Shown: positions 26,624 to 35,198 of the stretch, one piece after another | How the letters are laid out: each line of letters starts with the position of its first letter | Numbering within the stretch: position 1 is the first letter of the stretch | Source: Cytophagales bacterium | GTDB lineage: Bacteria; Bacteroidota; Bacteroidia; Cytophagales; Spirosomataceae | Reading direction: 5' to 3' | Length of the DNA stretch: 46,360 nt | Assembly: GCA_013298125.1 (NCBI GenBank) | Contig: JAAFJP010000040.1 | Coordinates: 1 to 46,360, forward strand | Program-made: the position numbers and the translations under genes | Notes under the pieces: model-generated | Told to the model about the DNA's origin: nothing | The model's database searches: none | The model's input: only the letters and a program-made list of their open reading frames with translations

Positions 26624-26962
26624 CTAAGCCACAGCAAAACCCGTATATTGCCGTGCATGGGCAGGATGAAAGCCTAATACAATATCAGTAGAAGGAATAC
26701 CCTTTTTGATTAACTCCTCGGCAACTAACGTATCGGTATTATTTACTAAAATCCAGACTTTTCCAGTAGGTTTTATATCAAAGTGAAAAACGACTTGATA
26801 GATAAAACGTTTCTCAAACCAGCCCGTTTCAACTAATTGAAAATGGTTGTTTTTAAAATCAGTAACCACTTGTAATTCAATAGTCCCTAAATCTTTGGAA
26901 ATAGATTCAGCGACTAAAAAATCAGTTAATATTTTCTGATATTTCTTTATCTTTCTATCCAT
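26624..26962 (-). CDS. XisI-family protein, partnered with Uma2
   Basis: The 112-residue protein is homologous to the XisI at 25135-25473. Shared features are KYQKIL, NNHFQLVETGW, FHFDI, VWILVNNTD, ELIKKG, DIVLGF and a GFAVA end; overall similarity is moderate, so it is not a recent copy of that gene. It starts 15 bases after the Uma2 gene on the same strand. A broken second copy is at 29451-29558. Confidence 0.9.
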   Translation of the reverse strand: MDRKIKKYQKILTDFLVAESISKDLGTIELQVVTDFKNNHFQLVETGWFEKRFIYQVVFHFDIKPTGKVWILVNNTDTLVAEELIKKGIPSTDIVLGFHPAHARQYTGFAVA

Positions 26963-26977
26963 TGTATGATGACTTTA

Positions 26978-27574
26978 TCACTCACCCACCTCAAACCCAC
27001 TCTTCAACATCAACTCCCAAACATTCATTTCAATATCATCAATCACATTGAACGGAATATCCCAACTATTAAATTCCCATTTTTGAAGGTTGTCGGCTAT
27101 CAAAACTCTACGAGAAGATGAAAATACCCAAATCACTTTCTCAACGCCCCATTGCAATAATTTTTCCGTTTTTTTATGAAAATACTCTTCTTCATTCTGA
27201 AAATAATCAGATTCATCAATCTTAATATCTACTTCAATAATGACGTTTGGAGGGGTTTGTTCATATTTTACAGAATGAAAACCTACTTTTAATTGTCCTT
27301 CACGATAGATGGCAATATCAGCCGAAAAATTAGTTTTATGAGATAAATGTAAGCCTAATTCACCTGAACCACACAAATAATTATCAGGTAAATATTTGAT
27401 TAAAAATTTATTTAATGAAGAGGTGATAAACCACTGCAATGTACTTGTTCCCATACTAATTTCTTCGATTGTTTTTAATCCTAACATAAAATCTCGATAA
27501 CCCTTTCGGTAGATAGGGTGTCCGTCAAATTCTTCATAAATGAGAATTTTAGGAATTTGGATAGTCTCTGTCAT
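26978..27574 (-). CDS. Uma2-family putative PD-(D/E)XK endonuclease
   Basis: The 198-residue protein starts at ATG 27574 (MTETIQIPKILIYEEFDG). A longer reading to 27709 would overlap the YchJ-like gene in another frame. Uma2 (DUF820) proteins adopt a restriction-endonuclease-like fold. FSADIAIY (D86) and VIIEVDIK (E114) with K138 near WGVEKVIWVF fit the D..E..K pattern of the family. Uma2 genes are abundant in cyanobacteria and rare elsewhere; their role is unknown. The gene is followed 15 bases later by xisI. It has a frameshifted paralogue at 29572-30167 with identical ends but a diverged middle. Confidence 0.85.
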   Translation of the reverse strand: MTETIQIPKILIYEEFDGHPIYRKGYRDFMLGLKTIEEISMGTSTLQWFITSSLNKFLIKYLPDNYLCGSGELGLHLSHKTNFSADIAIYREGQLKVGFHSVKYEQTPPNVIIEVDIKIDESDYFQNEEEYFHKKTEKLLQWGVEKVIWVFSSSRRVLIADNLQKWEFNSWDIPFNVIDDIEMNVWELMLKSGFEVGE

Positions 27575-27614
27575 AGCTTTAAGCGTTTGATTTTTATCAA
27601 ATTTAACAAAATTT

Positions 27615-28106
27615 TCACCTCCCACAACATTTCTTAAACTTCTTCCCACTCCCACACGTACAAGGGTCATTGCGATTGATGTTTGCTTTTGAAGGAACAA
27701 TTGTACCATTTACATAAAACCAACCCTCATTTTCTTTCTTAAAAAAAGACTTTTCGTGATGAATTTGGAGGGTGTTTTGGGAGTCATGATAATACGCTTT
27801 AAACTCAACTTCGCCTATTGAATCGTCAGAAAGCCCTTTTTTGCAATCAATTATTTCTAATTTTTGCCAATGACTTTCCTTTGCCCATGCTTCAATATCG
27901 GCTTTTGAATAGTTGGCTCTTTGTGAAATGTGAGTGCTGTCAATCAAGTATTGGGAGGCAACAATCACGTAGGCGGAATACCGTGACCGCATGAGGGCTT
28001 GGGCGGTTGGGGCGGGTTGTGAGCTGTCGATGATAGGTTTACAACATTGCTCGAAAGTATCATTAGAGCTGCAAAAGCACTTATTTTGTATCGTTTGATT
28101 TGTCAT
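27615..28106 (-). CDS. YchJ-like protein with terminal SEC-C zinc motif
   Basis: The 163-residue protein has an N-terminal CFCSSNDTFEQCC motif and a C-terminal SEC-C motif (NDPCTCGSGKKFKKCCGR). Between them lies the NTF2-like YchJ core (ALMRSRYSAYVIVASQYLIDSTH; HWQKLEIIDC; VEFKAYYHD). Such proteins belong to the UPF0225/YchJ group; the function is not known, though SEC-C motifs bind zinc and often ribosome or SecA partners. It starts inside the end of the TIM-barrel gene with a 4-base ATGA overlap, so the two are coupled. Its last codons were carried along in the duplication near 30200. Confidence 0.92.
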   Translation of the reverse strand: MTNQTIQNKCFCSSNDTFEQCCKPIIDSSQPAPTAQALMRSRYSAYVIVASQYLIDSTHISQRANYSKADIEAWAKESHWQKLEIIDCKKGLSDDSIGEVEFKAYYHDSQNTLQIHHEKSFFKKENEGWFYVNGTIVPSKANINRNDPCTCGSGKKFKKCCGR

Positions 28107-29038
28107 TTCAAAGCCTTTTCAACGGACATTTTCATTTTTTCTAAGCCAATTTTTGCTACTTCCATAGGGTCTTTTTTCCAATAATCTTCATTAAAAAGTT
28201 CAAGCGAAAGCACAATGGGCGTATTTTTATCATTGAGCATTTTTAGAATTTTATTCATTGGAGCAATACCATCGCCTGGCATAACTCTAAAACTGTCATT
28301 GAGGGTCTCACGACTTGGAATGGCGGGGTAGTCATTCATGTGGAAAACTTGAATATGATTGCCACTCAAAAAACTCAACGCATTCAGTTCTGACCCGCCT
28401 TTGTGGAGGTGATAGACATCCGCCAAAATCATGGCTTTTGGGTGTCCGCTTTCGGCAGCTACAAAAAGCGTTTCTCCGAATAAATGCAGGTTCGCAGAAA
28501 ATCCCCACAGTTCGAGCATCGGCAAAACGCCCATCTGTTCGCCCAAATCACACATGGCTCTGTAACGTGCAGCCGCTTGTTGTAGATTGATTCCCGCCTT
28601 TTCGATTGCGCCAAAAGGTGGGGCTGCAATGCGTTTACAGCCTATTTGAGCCAACATATACATTTCTCGCTTGGTTTGTTCGAGTGCTTTTTGGCGTTCG
28701 TTTGGGTCGTCCACAATCCACGGAGCAAAACAAATGGCATCTTCAATGACGATGCCTAAATCATTAGCTTTTTGTTTGACATCTTTCAGTTTCCCACCTG
28801 CTGCAACAAATGCTTCCAGCGTGCGAATCCAGATTTCAATGCCATTGTAACCTGCCTTTGCTGTTAATTCAATTTCTGCCATCAAGCCAATATTTTGCTT
28901 CATGATGGTACTCGTATTGAGGCAAAAGCTGAAATTTGATTTGGGTATATTACCAAGGGTTTTTTCAGAAGGAATAACCATCGCTGAACTAAGGGCAACG
29001 CCAGATTTGATAAGATTTCTACGGGAAATTTGTTCCAT
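28103..29038 (-). CDS. Tat-exported sugar phosphate isomerase/epimerase (xylose isomerase-like TIM barrel)
   Basis: The 311-residue protein begins with a twin-arginine signal (ISRRNLIKSGVALSSAM), implying folded export. The rest is an AP endonuclease 2-type TIM barrel: AGYNGIEIWIRTLEAF, CKRIAAPPFG, LPMLELWGFSANLH, AMILADVYHLHKGG, HIQVFHMNDYPA, and VLSLELFNEDYW. The E, D, H and E residues of these segments match the metal site of the family, which interconverts keto sugars and inositols. It is probably co-transcribed with the YchJ-like gene and is unrelated to the Uma2/XisI genes downstream. Confidence 0.88.
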   Translation of the reverse strand: MEQISRRNLIKSGVALSSAMVIPSEKTLGNIPKSNFSFCLNTSTIMKQNIGLMAEIELTAKAGYNGIEIWIRTLEAFVAAGGKLKDVKQKANDLGIVIEDAICFAPWIVDDPNERQKALEQTKREMYMLAQIGCKRIAAPPFGAIEKAGINLQQAAARYRAMCDLGEQMGVLPMLELWGFSANLHLFGETLFVAAESGHPKAMILADVYHLHKGGSELNALSFLSGNHIQVFHMNDYPAIPSRETLNDSFRVMPGDGIAPMNKILKMLNDKNTPIVLSLELFNEDYWKKDPMEVAKIGLEKMKMSVEKALK

Positions 29039-29148
29039 GTGGATTTTGGTAAATTGTGTTTAGGGTAAAAATAAGAAAGGATTTTAGAAATATTGTTGGG
29101 TTTTGTAGGAAAAATAGGACACAGATACTTCCGATTCTTTCGGACACC

Positions 29149-29213
29149 CAAATTTTCAATAAAAAAGAGTGACAATTTTGCTAAACTGCCACTCTCATCT
29201 ATTGAAAATTTTG
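29149..29213. terminator. Long hairpin after the OmpA remnant
   Basis: CAAATTTTCAAT (29149-29160) pairs with ATTGAAAATTTTG (29201-29213, one extra T). An inner stem AGAGTG/CACTCT closes the structure. It follows the stop of the OmpA remnant on the minus strand and can act as its old terminator. Confidence 0.6.
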
Positions 29214-29217
29214 TATT

Positions 29218-29304
29218 CTAATTCTTCAAAACCTTAAACTCCACACGTCTGTTAATTGCCTGATTTTCAGGGGTATCGTTTGGAACTTTTTTGCCTTTGT
29301 TGGT
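29218..29304 (-). pseudogene. Remnant of an OmpA-family gene, C-terminal end only
   Basis: On the minus strand the frame ending at TAG 29218-29220 reads KKVPNDTPENQAINRRVEFK, then VLKN and stop. This is the end of an OmpA peptidoglycan-binding domain (compare REINRRVEFKV in the OmpA-like protein of 12187-13473). Everything upstream is missing; the frame runs into the palindromic repeat that starts near 29299. A terminator-like hairpin still follows it. Confidence 0.75.
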
Positions 29305-29450
29305 GTTCTAAACTCGTCTTTCGTAGTTTGGTGTTTTCCACCAACGACACGTGCGAAAGCAATCGGGTGAATACTTTTTCTTATAACTACTTGATAATCA
29401 GACACTAAATTGTTCATCCGATTGTTGGTGGAAAACATCAATAAAGGCGA
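29299..29450. mobile_element. Palindromic insertion joining an OmpA remnant to a broken xisI
   Basis: TGTTTTCCACCAAC (29332-29345) is the exact reverse complement of GTTGGTGGAAAACA (29424-29437). Inside, CAATCGGGTGAA pairs with TTCATCCGATTG with one mismatch. The left part matches the repeat at 26500-26575. It encodes no protein. Sequence on one side is an OmpA C-terminus and on the other the first 36 residues of XisI, so the element marks a rearrangement point. Confidence 0.65.
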
Positions 29451-29558
29451 AAAATCAGTAACAACTTGCAGTTCAATAGTTCCCAAATCTTTGGAAATAG
29501 ATTCAGCCACTAAAAAATCAGTTAATACTTTCTGATATTTCTTTATTTTTCTATCCAT
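29451..29558 (-). pseudogene. Truncated xisI
   Basis: From ATG 29558 the frame reads MDRKIKKYQKVLTDFLVAES and continues to QVVTDF, nearly identical to the XisI of 26624-26962, and stops being homologous at that point. The missing C-terminal two thirds include the NNHxQLV, FHFDI and DIVLGF cores. A longer open frame continues through the palindromic insertion to 29226 but is not XisI-like. Confidence 0.85.
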
Positions 29559-29571
29559 TATTCTGATATAT

Positions 29572-30167
29572 CTATTGCTCACCCACCTCAAATCCACTCT
29601 TCAACATCAATTCCCAAACATTCATTTCAATATCATCAATCACATTAAATGGAATATCCCAACTATTAAATTCCCATTTTTGAAGGTTGTCCGCAATCAA
29701 AACTCTCCGTGAGAAAATACCCAAATCACTTTCTCAACGCCCCATTGCAATAATTTCTCCGTTTTTTTATGAAAGTACTCTTCTTCGTTTTGAAAATAAT
29801 CAGATTCATCAATCTTAATATCTACTTCAATAATGACGTTTGGAGGGGTTTGTTCGTATTTTATAGAATGAAAACCTACTTTTAATTGTCCCTCACGATA
29901 GATGGCAATATCAGCCGAAAAGTTGGTTTTATGAGATAGATGTAAGCCTAATTCACTTGCTCCCGCAAAGTAACTATCTGGAAGGTTTTTATACAAAAAA
30001 TTGATAATTGAATTTGTAATGAACCAGTGTAAAGTATTATTTCCAAAATTAAGCTCCTCAATTGTCTTAAACCCTAACAAGAAATCCTTATAACCCTTTC
30101 GATAGATTGGGTGTCCGTCAAATTCTTCATAAATGAGAATTTTAGGAATTTGGATTGTCTCTGTCAT
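29572..30167 (-). pseudogene. Frameshifted Uma2-family gene, paralogue of 26978-27574
   Basis: The frame starts at ATG 30167 and matches the intact Uma2 protein over about 152 residues, to IWVFS. A 4-base deletion near 29708 (against the intact copy) then shifts the frame and gives an early stop. The remaining sequence still encodes the old C-terminus in another frame (ending GFEVGEQ, stop at 29572-29574). N- and C-terminal parts are nearly identical to the intact copy, but residues about 27-73 differ at many positions. The upstream 45 bases contain the last codons of a YchJ-like gene, so the segment was copied from the 27 kb locus. Confidence 0.88.
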
Positions 30168-30230
30168 AGCTATAAGCGTTTGATTTTTACCAAATTTAAC
30201 AAAATTTTCACCTCCCACAACATTTCTCAT

Positions 30231-31262
30231 CTACTTCAACAAATCGATATCAATCTTAGTCATATTATACCCTGCGAAAGCACCCAGACCGCCATTGATA
30301 TTGGAATAGTTCAAGGTCGGTTCAACAAATGGATTATCGTTATAGATTCCTGCACTATTACCCACGGATTTATTATAGAGATAAAAAGTTTTGTCGGTGA
30401 TGGCTACAAAACAAGAAACTTTGTATAAGATTACTTTCGTATTTGGATCATTACGGGTAGTAGAGCCAATATTTATTCTTAATGGAATAAAACTCAACTC
30501 ACTTCCATTCCTTTTATCGTCATTAATTATATCACTAAATGCTTCTTGTAGATTCAAAGGTGGTAAAGTGATTATCTTTCCATCACTTCCTTTTGTTTGC
30601 TCTATTTTCTGTGATAGATAAGCCACAGAATAAAAATTCTCTTCCGATGGATTATCCTTTATTTTGACGGTATATTTTTTATTCAGACTATAACTCGTAC
30701 TCACAAGCTGACCATTGATATAAGTTCCTCCGTTAGCTACTGAGTCTATTCCATTATAAATAAAATCCACATCTTTTTGGTAAATCAGTGAATTTTTAGG
30801 TATCGTACAAGTGGCAGTAGCTGTGGGTAAATTAGGGGCTGAAACTACCAATGTATAAGTTTTCCCTGTAATGATTGGAAACTCTTTTGTACTTATAAAA
30901 TACCCAGGTCTGGTGGCTAATGTTTGTTTCTTGGTCACAGGGTCATATACAAACCTGTTAGGATTAATTATTTCCTTGTAAGTAAGGATTGCCTTTTGTT
31001 GCCCATCGGATATTTCAACAGTTGCTCCTTTCAAAACGTCATAATAATACGTTTGATTGTAATTGTAAACATCGGTTGTTACGCCCGTAACAGGTTTTGT
31101 TTTAGAAACAATTACTTCTACAAGGGTATCTTGGGGTGATATGAAAGAGTTAATAACCAAACGCTCTTCGTAAGGGACGGTCACATTTTCTAAAACCGTT
31201 TGGCAAGACATCAATGTTAATATACTGACAATAAATGTGAGTAATAATCTATATGTTTTCAT
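30231..31262 (-). CDS. DUF4249 domain lipoprotein
   Basis: The 343-residue protein has a lipobox ending in LMSC (cysteine 20). Its LVINSFISPQDTLVEVIVSKTKPV opening, GATVEISDGQQKAIL and ITGKTYTLVVSAPNLPTATATCTIP segments are typical of DUF4249 proteins of Bacteroidota. These are usually encoded directly after a TonB-dependent receptor, as here (12-base gap), and likely act as surface lipoprotein partners of it. The substrate cannot be told from sequence. The duplicated Uma2 segment starts right after its stop codon. Confidence 0.92.
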   Translation of the reverse strand: MKTYRLLLTFIVSILTLMSCQTVLENVTVPYEERLVINSFISPQDTLVEVIVSKTKPVTGVTTDVYNYNQTYYYDVLKGATVEISDGQQKAILTYKEIINPNRFVYDPVTKKQTLATRPGYFISTKEFPIITGKTYTLVVSAPNLPTATATCTIPKNSLIYQKDVDFIYNGIDSVANGGTYINGQLVSTSYSLNKKYTVKIKDNPSEENFYSVAYLSQKIEQTKGSDGKIITLPPLNLQEAFSDIINDDKRNGSELSFIPLRINIGSTTRNDPNTKVILYKVSCFVAITDKTFYLYNKSVGNSAGIYNDNPFVEPTLNYSNINGGLGAFAGYNMTKIDIDLLK

Positions 31263-31274
31263 CGAATGATTGAT

Positions 31275-33752
31275 TTAGAATTTGAACGAATAACTGAATG
31301 ATGGAATAACAAACCCAAATAGGGAAAATCTTGATAAATTCTTCGTAACGGTAGTTTGTTGAGTCAAAGGTTCGTAACGCTGATTGCTGGTTATCGAATA
31401 GAAAAAAGGGTTTTTACGAGCATAGACATTATAAAAACTAATATCCCAAGTACGCTCTTGTCCTTTCTTCATTTTTTTATGAAATTGAATTCCTATATCT
31501 AAGCGGTGATAGCTTTCAGCTCTGAAATTATTACGTTCGCCATAGTCGGGCAATTCTCGAAAAAATGACTGGTTATAAGCGTAATTTGGGCGATTACCAC
31601 TTCCTAAATAAGTATAATTTATAGCTGACTCTACTGGTATGCCAGGATTAAAGGTTTTACCTTGAAATGATGCCACAGGTATCGTCAAGGCATTTCCCGT
31701 TCCATACACCCACGTACCTGATAGCGTAATGCGTGGCGATAATCTATAAATCCCTACTACTGATAAATCATGGCGGCGGTCATATTTTGCCCAAAACTCT
31801 TTCCCAAAATTTAACTCGTCAAACTGGTGACGAATAAAAGAAAGTGTGTAGCCAATCCAGCCCGAAAACTTACCAACTTTGCGTTGTAATAAAATCTCAG
31901 CTCCGTAAGACTTTCCTTTTCCGAAGGTAGCTTGGTCGTCCCAACTTCTCCCATTTGCTTTTTCTGTGGCTAATTCCTCTGGACCGTCTTCTAATAAAAA
32001 TGAAGCCCCTTCACGCAAGGCTACAATATTATCCATTTCCTTATAATAGCCCTCTACGGTCAAGGCAAGGTTCTTTTCGTTGAAATCTTTAGCAACCCCA
32101 AAAGCAATCTGACGAGAGCGTTGGGCGGGCAATTTATCAGTGGCAGGCACCCATAAATCCGTTGGCAGACTTGCTCCTGAATTAGACAATAAGTGAATGT
32201 ATTGATTCATCGTGGCGTACGAAGCCTTGAAAGCCAAATCATTACGGGCTGAAAAAGCCAGTGCCACCCGAGGCTCAGGGTTGAGATAATTGACTTTATT
32301 GGTCTTGAATGAACTCAACCTAAACCCTGCATTGATCTTTAGTTTCTCGAAAGGCTTGTAAGTGTCTTCTACATACACGCCCGTCTCGATGGCATCAATT
32401 CTATCAACAGTTCTTTCAAATTTATTGATAGAAGGGTCAGTTACGACAATGGCACTGGGCGAAAATTGATGAGAAGTAACCGCAAAACCCGCCTTAATAG
32501 AATGTTCTGGATTAGGTAGATAATCGAAGTCAGATTTAAAGCCAACGTCCTGAATTTGAGATAGATAGTCCAATTCACTCTCTACTATTTTGCCCTGTCT
32601 TCTTTGTTGTTGAAGGGAAAATACATTGAATTTATAATTGCTATAAATTACCGAAGAGTTCACAAATAATTGCTCATTGAAAAGGTGATTCCAACGAAGG
32701 GTAGCGGTTTGATTTCCCCAGTTTAATCCAGATTCGTCTTGTGTATTGTCATAATTTTTATTAATACCAAAGAATTTATCTTGACCAAAATATCCGCTCA
32801 AATAAATCCTATCTTTTTGACTAAACTCATAATTAATTTTGGCGTTGAGATCGTAGAAATAATAACCTCCATCTCCTTCATTTTTAGGTATAAACGGACG
32901 TATCAAAGCATCTATATAAGTACGCCTTCCCGAAATCAGAAAGGATGATTTTTTGCTTTTTCCAATCGGGGCTTCCACTACTAATCTGCTGGCTACCAAG
33001 CCTATACCGCCTTCTACGTGTAACTTTTCCTTACTCCCTTCTTTCATCTGCATTTCGATTACGGACGATAATCGACCTCCAAAGCGGGCAGGAAAACCGC
33101 CTTTGGTCAGTTCCACCGATTTGAGGGCATCACCATTAAAAACTGAGAAAAACCCGAACAAATGGGATACATTATATACAGGGGCATCGTCCAGAATCAA
33201 GAGGTTTTGGTCAGGACCACCACCTCGCACATAAATCCCAGAATTGCCTTCCGAACCTTTCTGAATGCCAGGCATTAATTGCAAAACTTTCAAGACATCT
33301 TTTTCACCCAAAAGAGCAGGAATTTCTTTGATTTGTTGAATCGGAATAGAAACCTGAGACATTTGTACCGACTCCGAAACCTTTTGATTTTCGAGCGTAT
33401 TGGCTCGTACAACTATCTCACCAAGTTCTTGATTTTCAAGACTTAACTCGATATTTAATTCTAATTTTCTCGGAATTTTCAGCGACTTAATTTCTGATTT
33501 ATAACCCACAAAACTATATACAATCGTAATTTCTTCGGAAGTATTCATAGTCAGTGAATAAAAGCCATAATTATTGGTTTGTGTACCAATTTTTTTGCCT
33601 TGAACATAGATACTTACCCCTGGAAGCAACTCGCCAGAGCCTTTCTCTCGAACATAACCATTAATCGTAAATTTTTCTTGGGATTGTGCTTTTGAAGATA
33701 CAGAAAAGCATAAAAAGGCACAGAATGCCAATAATAGTTGGTGTTTTTTCAT
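31275..33752 (-). CDS. TonB-dependent outer-membrane receptor with CarboxypepD_reg-like domain
   Basis: The 825-residue protein has a signal peptide (residues 1-22), a carboxypeptidase-regulatory-like domain (about 27-110, FTINGYVREKGSGELLPGVS), the plug with QLMPGIQKGSEGNSGIYVRGGGPDQNLLILD near 155-185, and a 22-strand barrel ending in SFSYSFKF, whose final aromatic residue is normal for barrels. It imports a ligand through the outer membrane using TonB energy. Pairing with DUF4249 suggests a small-molecule or metal-complex ligand rather than the SusC/SusD glycan type; no SusD gene is nearby. Confidence 0.95.
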   Translation of the reverse strand: MKKHQLLLAFCAFLCFSVSSKAQSQEKFTINGYVREKGSGELLPGVSIYVQGKKIGTQTNNYGFYSLTMNTSEEITIVYSFVGYKSEIKSLKIPRKLELNIELSLENQELGEIVVRANTLENQKVSESVQMSQVSIPIQQIKEIPALLGEKDVLKVLQLMPGIQKGSEGNSGIYVRGGGPDQNLLILDDAPVYNVSHLFGFFSVFNGDALKSVELTKGGFPARFGGRLSSVIEMQMKEGSKEKLHVEGGIGLVASRLVVEAPIGKSKKSSFLISGRRTYIDALIRPFIPKNEGDGGYYFYDLNAKINYEFSQKDRIYLSGYFGQDKFFGINKNYDNTQDESGLNWGNQTATLRWNHLFNEQLFVNSSVIYSNYKFNVFSLQQQRRQGKIVESELDYLSQIQDVGFKSDFDYLPNPEHSIKAGFAVTSHQFSPSAIVVTDPSINKFERTVDRIDAIETGVYVEDTYKPFEKLKINAGFRLSSFKTNKVNYLNPEPRVALAFSARNDLAFKASYATMNQYIHLLSNSGASLPTDLWVPATDKLPAQRSRQIAFGVAKDFNEKNLALTVEGYYKEMDNIVALREGASFLLEDGPEELATEKANGRSWDDQATFGKGKSYGAEILLQRKVGKFSGWIGYTLSFIRHQFDELNFGKEFWAKYDRRHDLSVVGIYRLSPRITLSGTWVYGTGNALTIPVASFQGKTFNPGIPVESAINYTYLGSGNRPNYAYNQSFFRELPDYGERNNFRAESYHRLDIGIQFHKKMKKGQERTWDISFYNVYARKNPFFYSITSNQRYEPLTQQTTVTKNLSRFSLFGFVIPSFSYSFKF

Positions 33753-33914
33753 TGATTCTGAGTTTAGTAAATTAAAATTTTAGCGTAAATATTTCAGTAG
33801 AGTGACAATTAAAAAGGGACGTACCCTGTATTTTAACGTTAAATTTAAAAACGAATTGTAAGGATTGATTTTTAAATGATGTTAAATTTCAAATCCATTC
33901 TCATCATTCAATCG

Positions 33915-33922
33915 TATCTTTG
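33915..33922 (+). promoter_or_regulatory. Possible -7 promoter element for hemE
   Basis: TATCTTTG matches TAnnTTTG. If used, it gives a leader of about 190 bases that contains the palindromic element of 33949-34114. A -33 element is not evident. Confidence 0.35.
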
Positions 33923-33948
33923 TAATTAAGTATGCAGTAAAATATAGT

Positions 33949-34114
33949 TTGCAGTAGGCAGTGAATACAATAACTTTAAGTAGTAGATAGTAATTAGTAG
34001 GCAGTATTCAGTTACGTAATTTTGTATTTAACTATCTCATTATTAAATATTTAAATCTTATTTTGTCTACTGCCTACTGAATACTAATTTTTACTGCCTA
34101 CTACTCACTTTACA
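33949..34114. repeat. Palindromic element of CAGTAGGCAGT words before hemE
   Basis: The left half has GCAGTAGGCAGTGAATAC and TAGTAGGCAGTATTCAGT; the right half has CTACTGCCTACTGAATACT and TACTGCCTACTACTCACT. The arms are reverse complements with words in changed order. It occupies most of the 368-base gap 33753-34120; I see no gene there. Confidence 0.65.
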
Positions 34115-34120
34115 GTTTTT

Positions 34121-35146
34121 ATGGAAATTTTACAAAACGATTTATTATTACGTGCTGCCCGTGGCGAGCAAGTGGAACGTACCCCCGTGTGGATGATGCG
34201 TCAGGCAGGAAGGATTTTGGCAGAATACCGTGCCGTCCGTGAGAAGGCGGGCAGTTTTATTCAGTTGGCGACTAATCCCGAATTGGCGGCGGAAGTAACC
34301 ATCCAACCCGTTGATATCTTAGGAGTTGATGCCGCCATTATTTTCTCGGATATTTTGGTAGTTCCCGAAGCAATGGGCTTGCCCTACATCATGGAAGAAC
34401 GAGTTGGACCTATTTTCCCAGAAGTAATTTCTACAATGGCAGATGTCGAAAAACTGCGTGTGGGCAATCCAGAGGAGGATTTGAAGTATGTTTTGGATGC
34501 TATCAAAATCGTAAAACGTGAACTTAATGGACGTGTACCTTTGATTGGTTTTGCGGGAGCTCCATTTACTTTGTTGTGTTACATGATTGAAGGTCGTGGG
34601 TCAAAAACGTTCTCGAAAGCCAAAAAATATCTATATACAGAACCAGCCCTTTCGCACGCACTTTTACAGAAAATTACCGATACAACCATTGCATATTTGA
34701 AGGCTCAAATTGCCTCAGGGGCTAATTTGGTACAGATTTTTGATTCATGGGCGGGGATTCTTTCGCCCGAACAATACCGTATTTATTCATTGCCGTATAT
34801 TTCTCAAATTTGTGATGCCATCACCGAAGTTCCCGTAACCGTTTTTGCCAAAGGAGCATTTTTTGCCCGTGAAGAAATGGGTAAGCTGAACTGTGAAGTC
34901 ATCGGTTTAGACTGGAATATGGACATCGCCGAATCTCGTAGATTGATTGGCAATTCAAAAACCTTACAAGGTAATCTTGACCCATGCGTACTGTACGGAA
35001 CATTCGATGAAATCAAAAAACAAACTCGTTCGATGATGCAACAGTTTGGTAATCAACGATATATCGCTAACTTAGGACACGGTGTTTATCCAGATACTGA
35101 CCCCGATAAAGTGAAATGTTTTATTGATACCGTGAAAGAAGGGTAG
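34121..35146 (+). CDS. hemE: Uroporphyrinogen decarboxylase
   Basis: The 341-residue protein is a complete Hem[19 protein letters not shown] (residues 20-37) carries the conserved arginines that bind the acetate side chains, [10 protein letters not shown] near 82-91 has the catalytic Asp, and [14 protein letters not shown] and [11 protein letters not shown] follow in order. It converts uroporphyrinogen III to coproporphyrinogen III in haem synthesis. No other hem gene is nearby. The next gene on the same strand begins 52 bases later, so an operon with the thioredoxin lipoprotein is possible. Confidence 0.97.
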   Translation: MEILQNDLLLRAARGEQVERTPVWMMRQAGRILAEYRAVREKAGSFIQLATNPELAAEVTIQPVDILGVDAAIIFSDILVVPEAMGLPYIMEERVGPIFPEVISTMADVEKLRVGNPEEDLKYVLDAIKIVKRELNGRVPLIGFAGAPFTLLCYMIEGRGSKTFSKAKKYLYTEPALSHALLQKITDTTIAYLKAQIASGANLVQIFDSWAGILSPEQYRIYSLPYISQICDAITEVPVTVFAKGAFFAREEMGKLNCEVIGLDWNMDIAESRRLIGNSKTLQGNLDPCVLYGTFDEIKKQTRSMMQQFGNQRYIANLGHGVYPDTDPDKVKCFIDTVKEG

Positions 35147-35198
35147 GAGAGAGGCAGCACTTAACATTATTAAAACCATCATTCCCCAATCAAAAACA

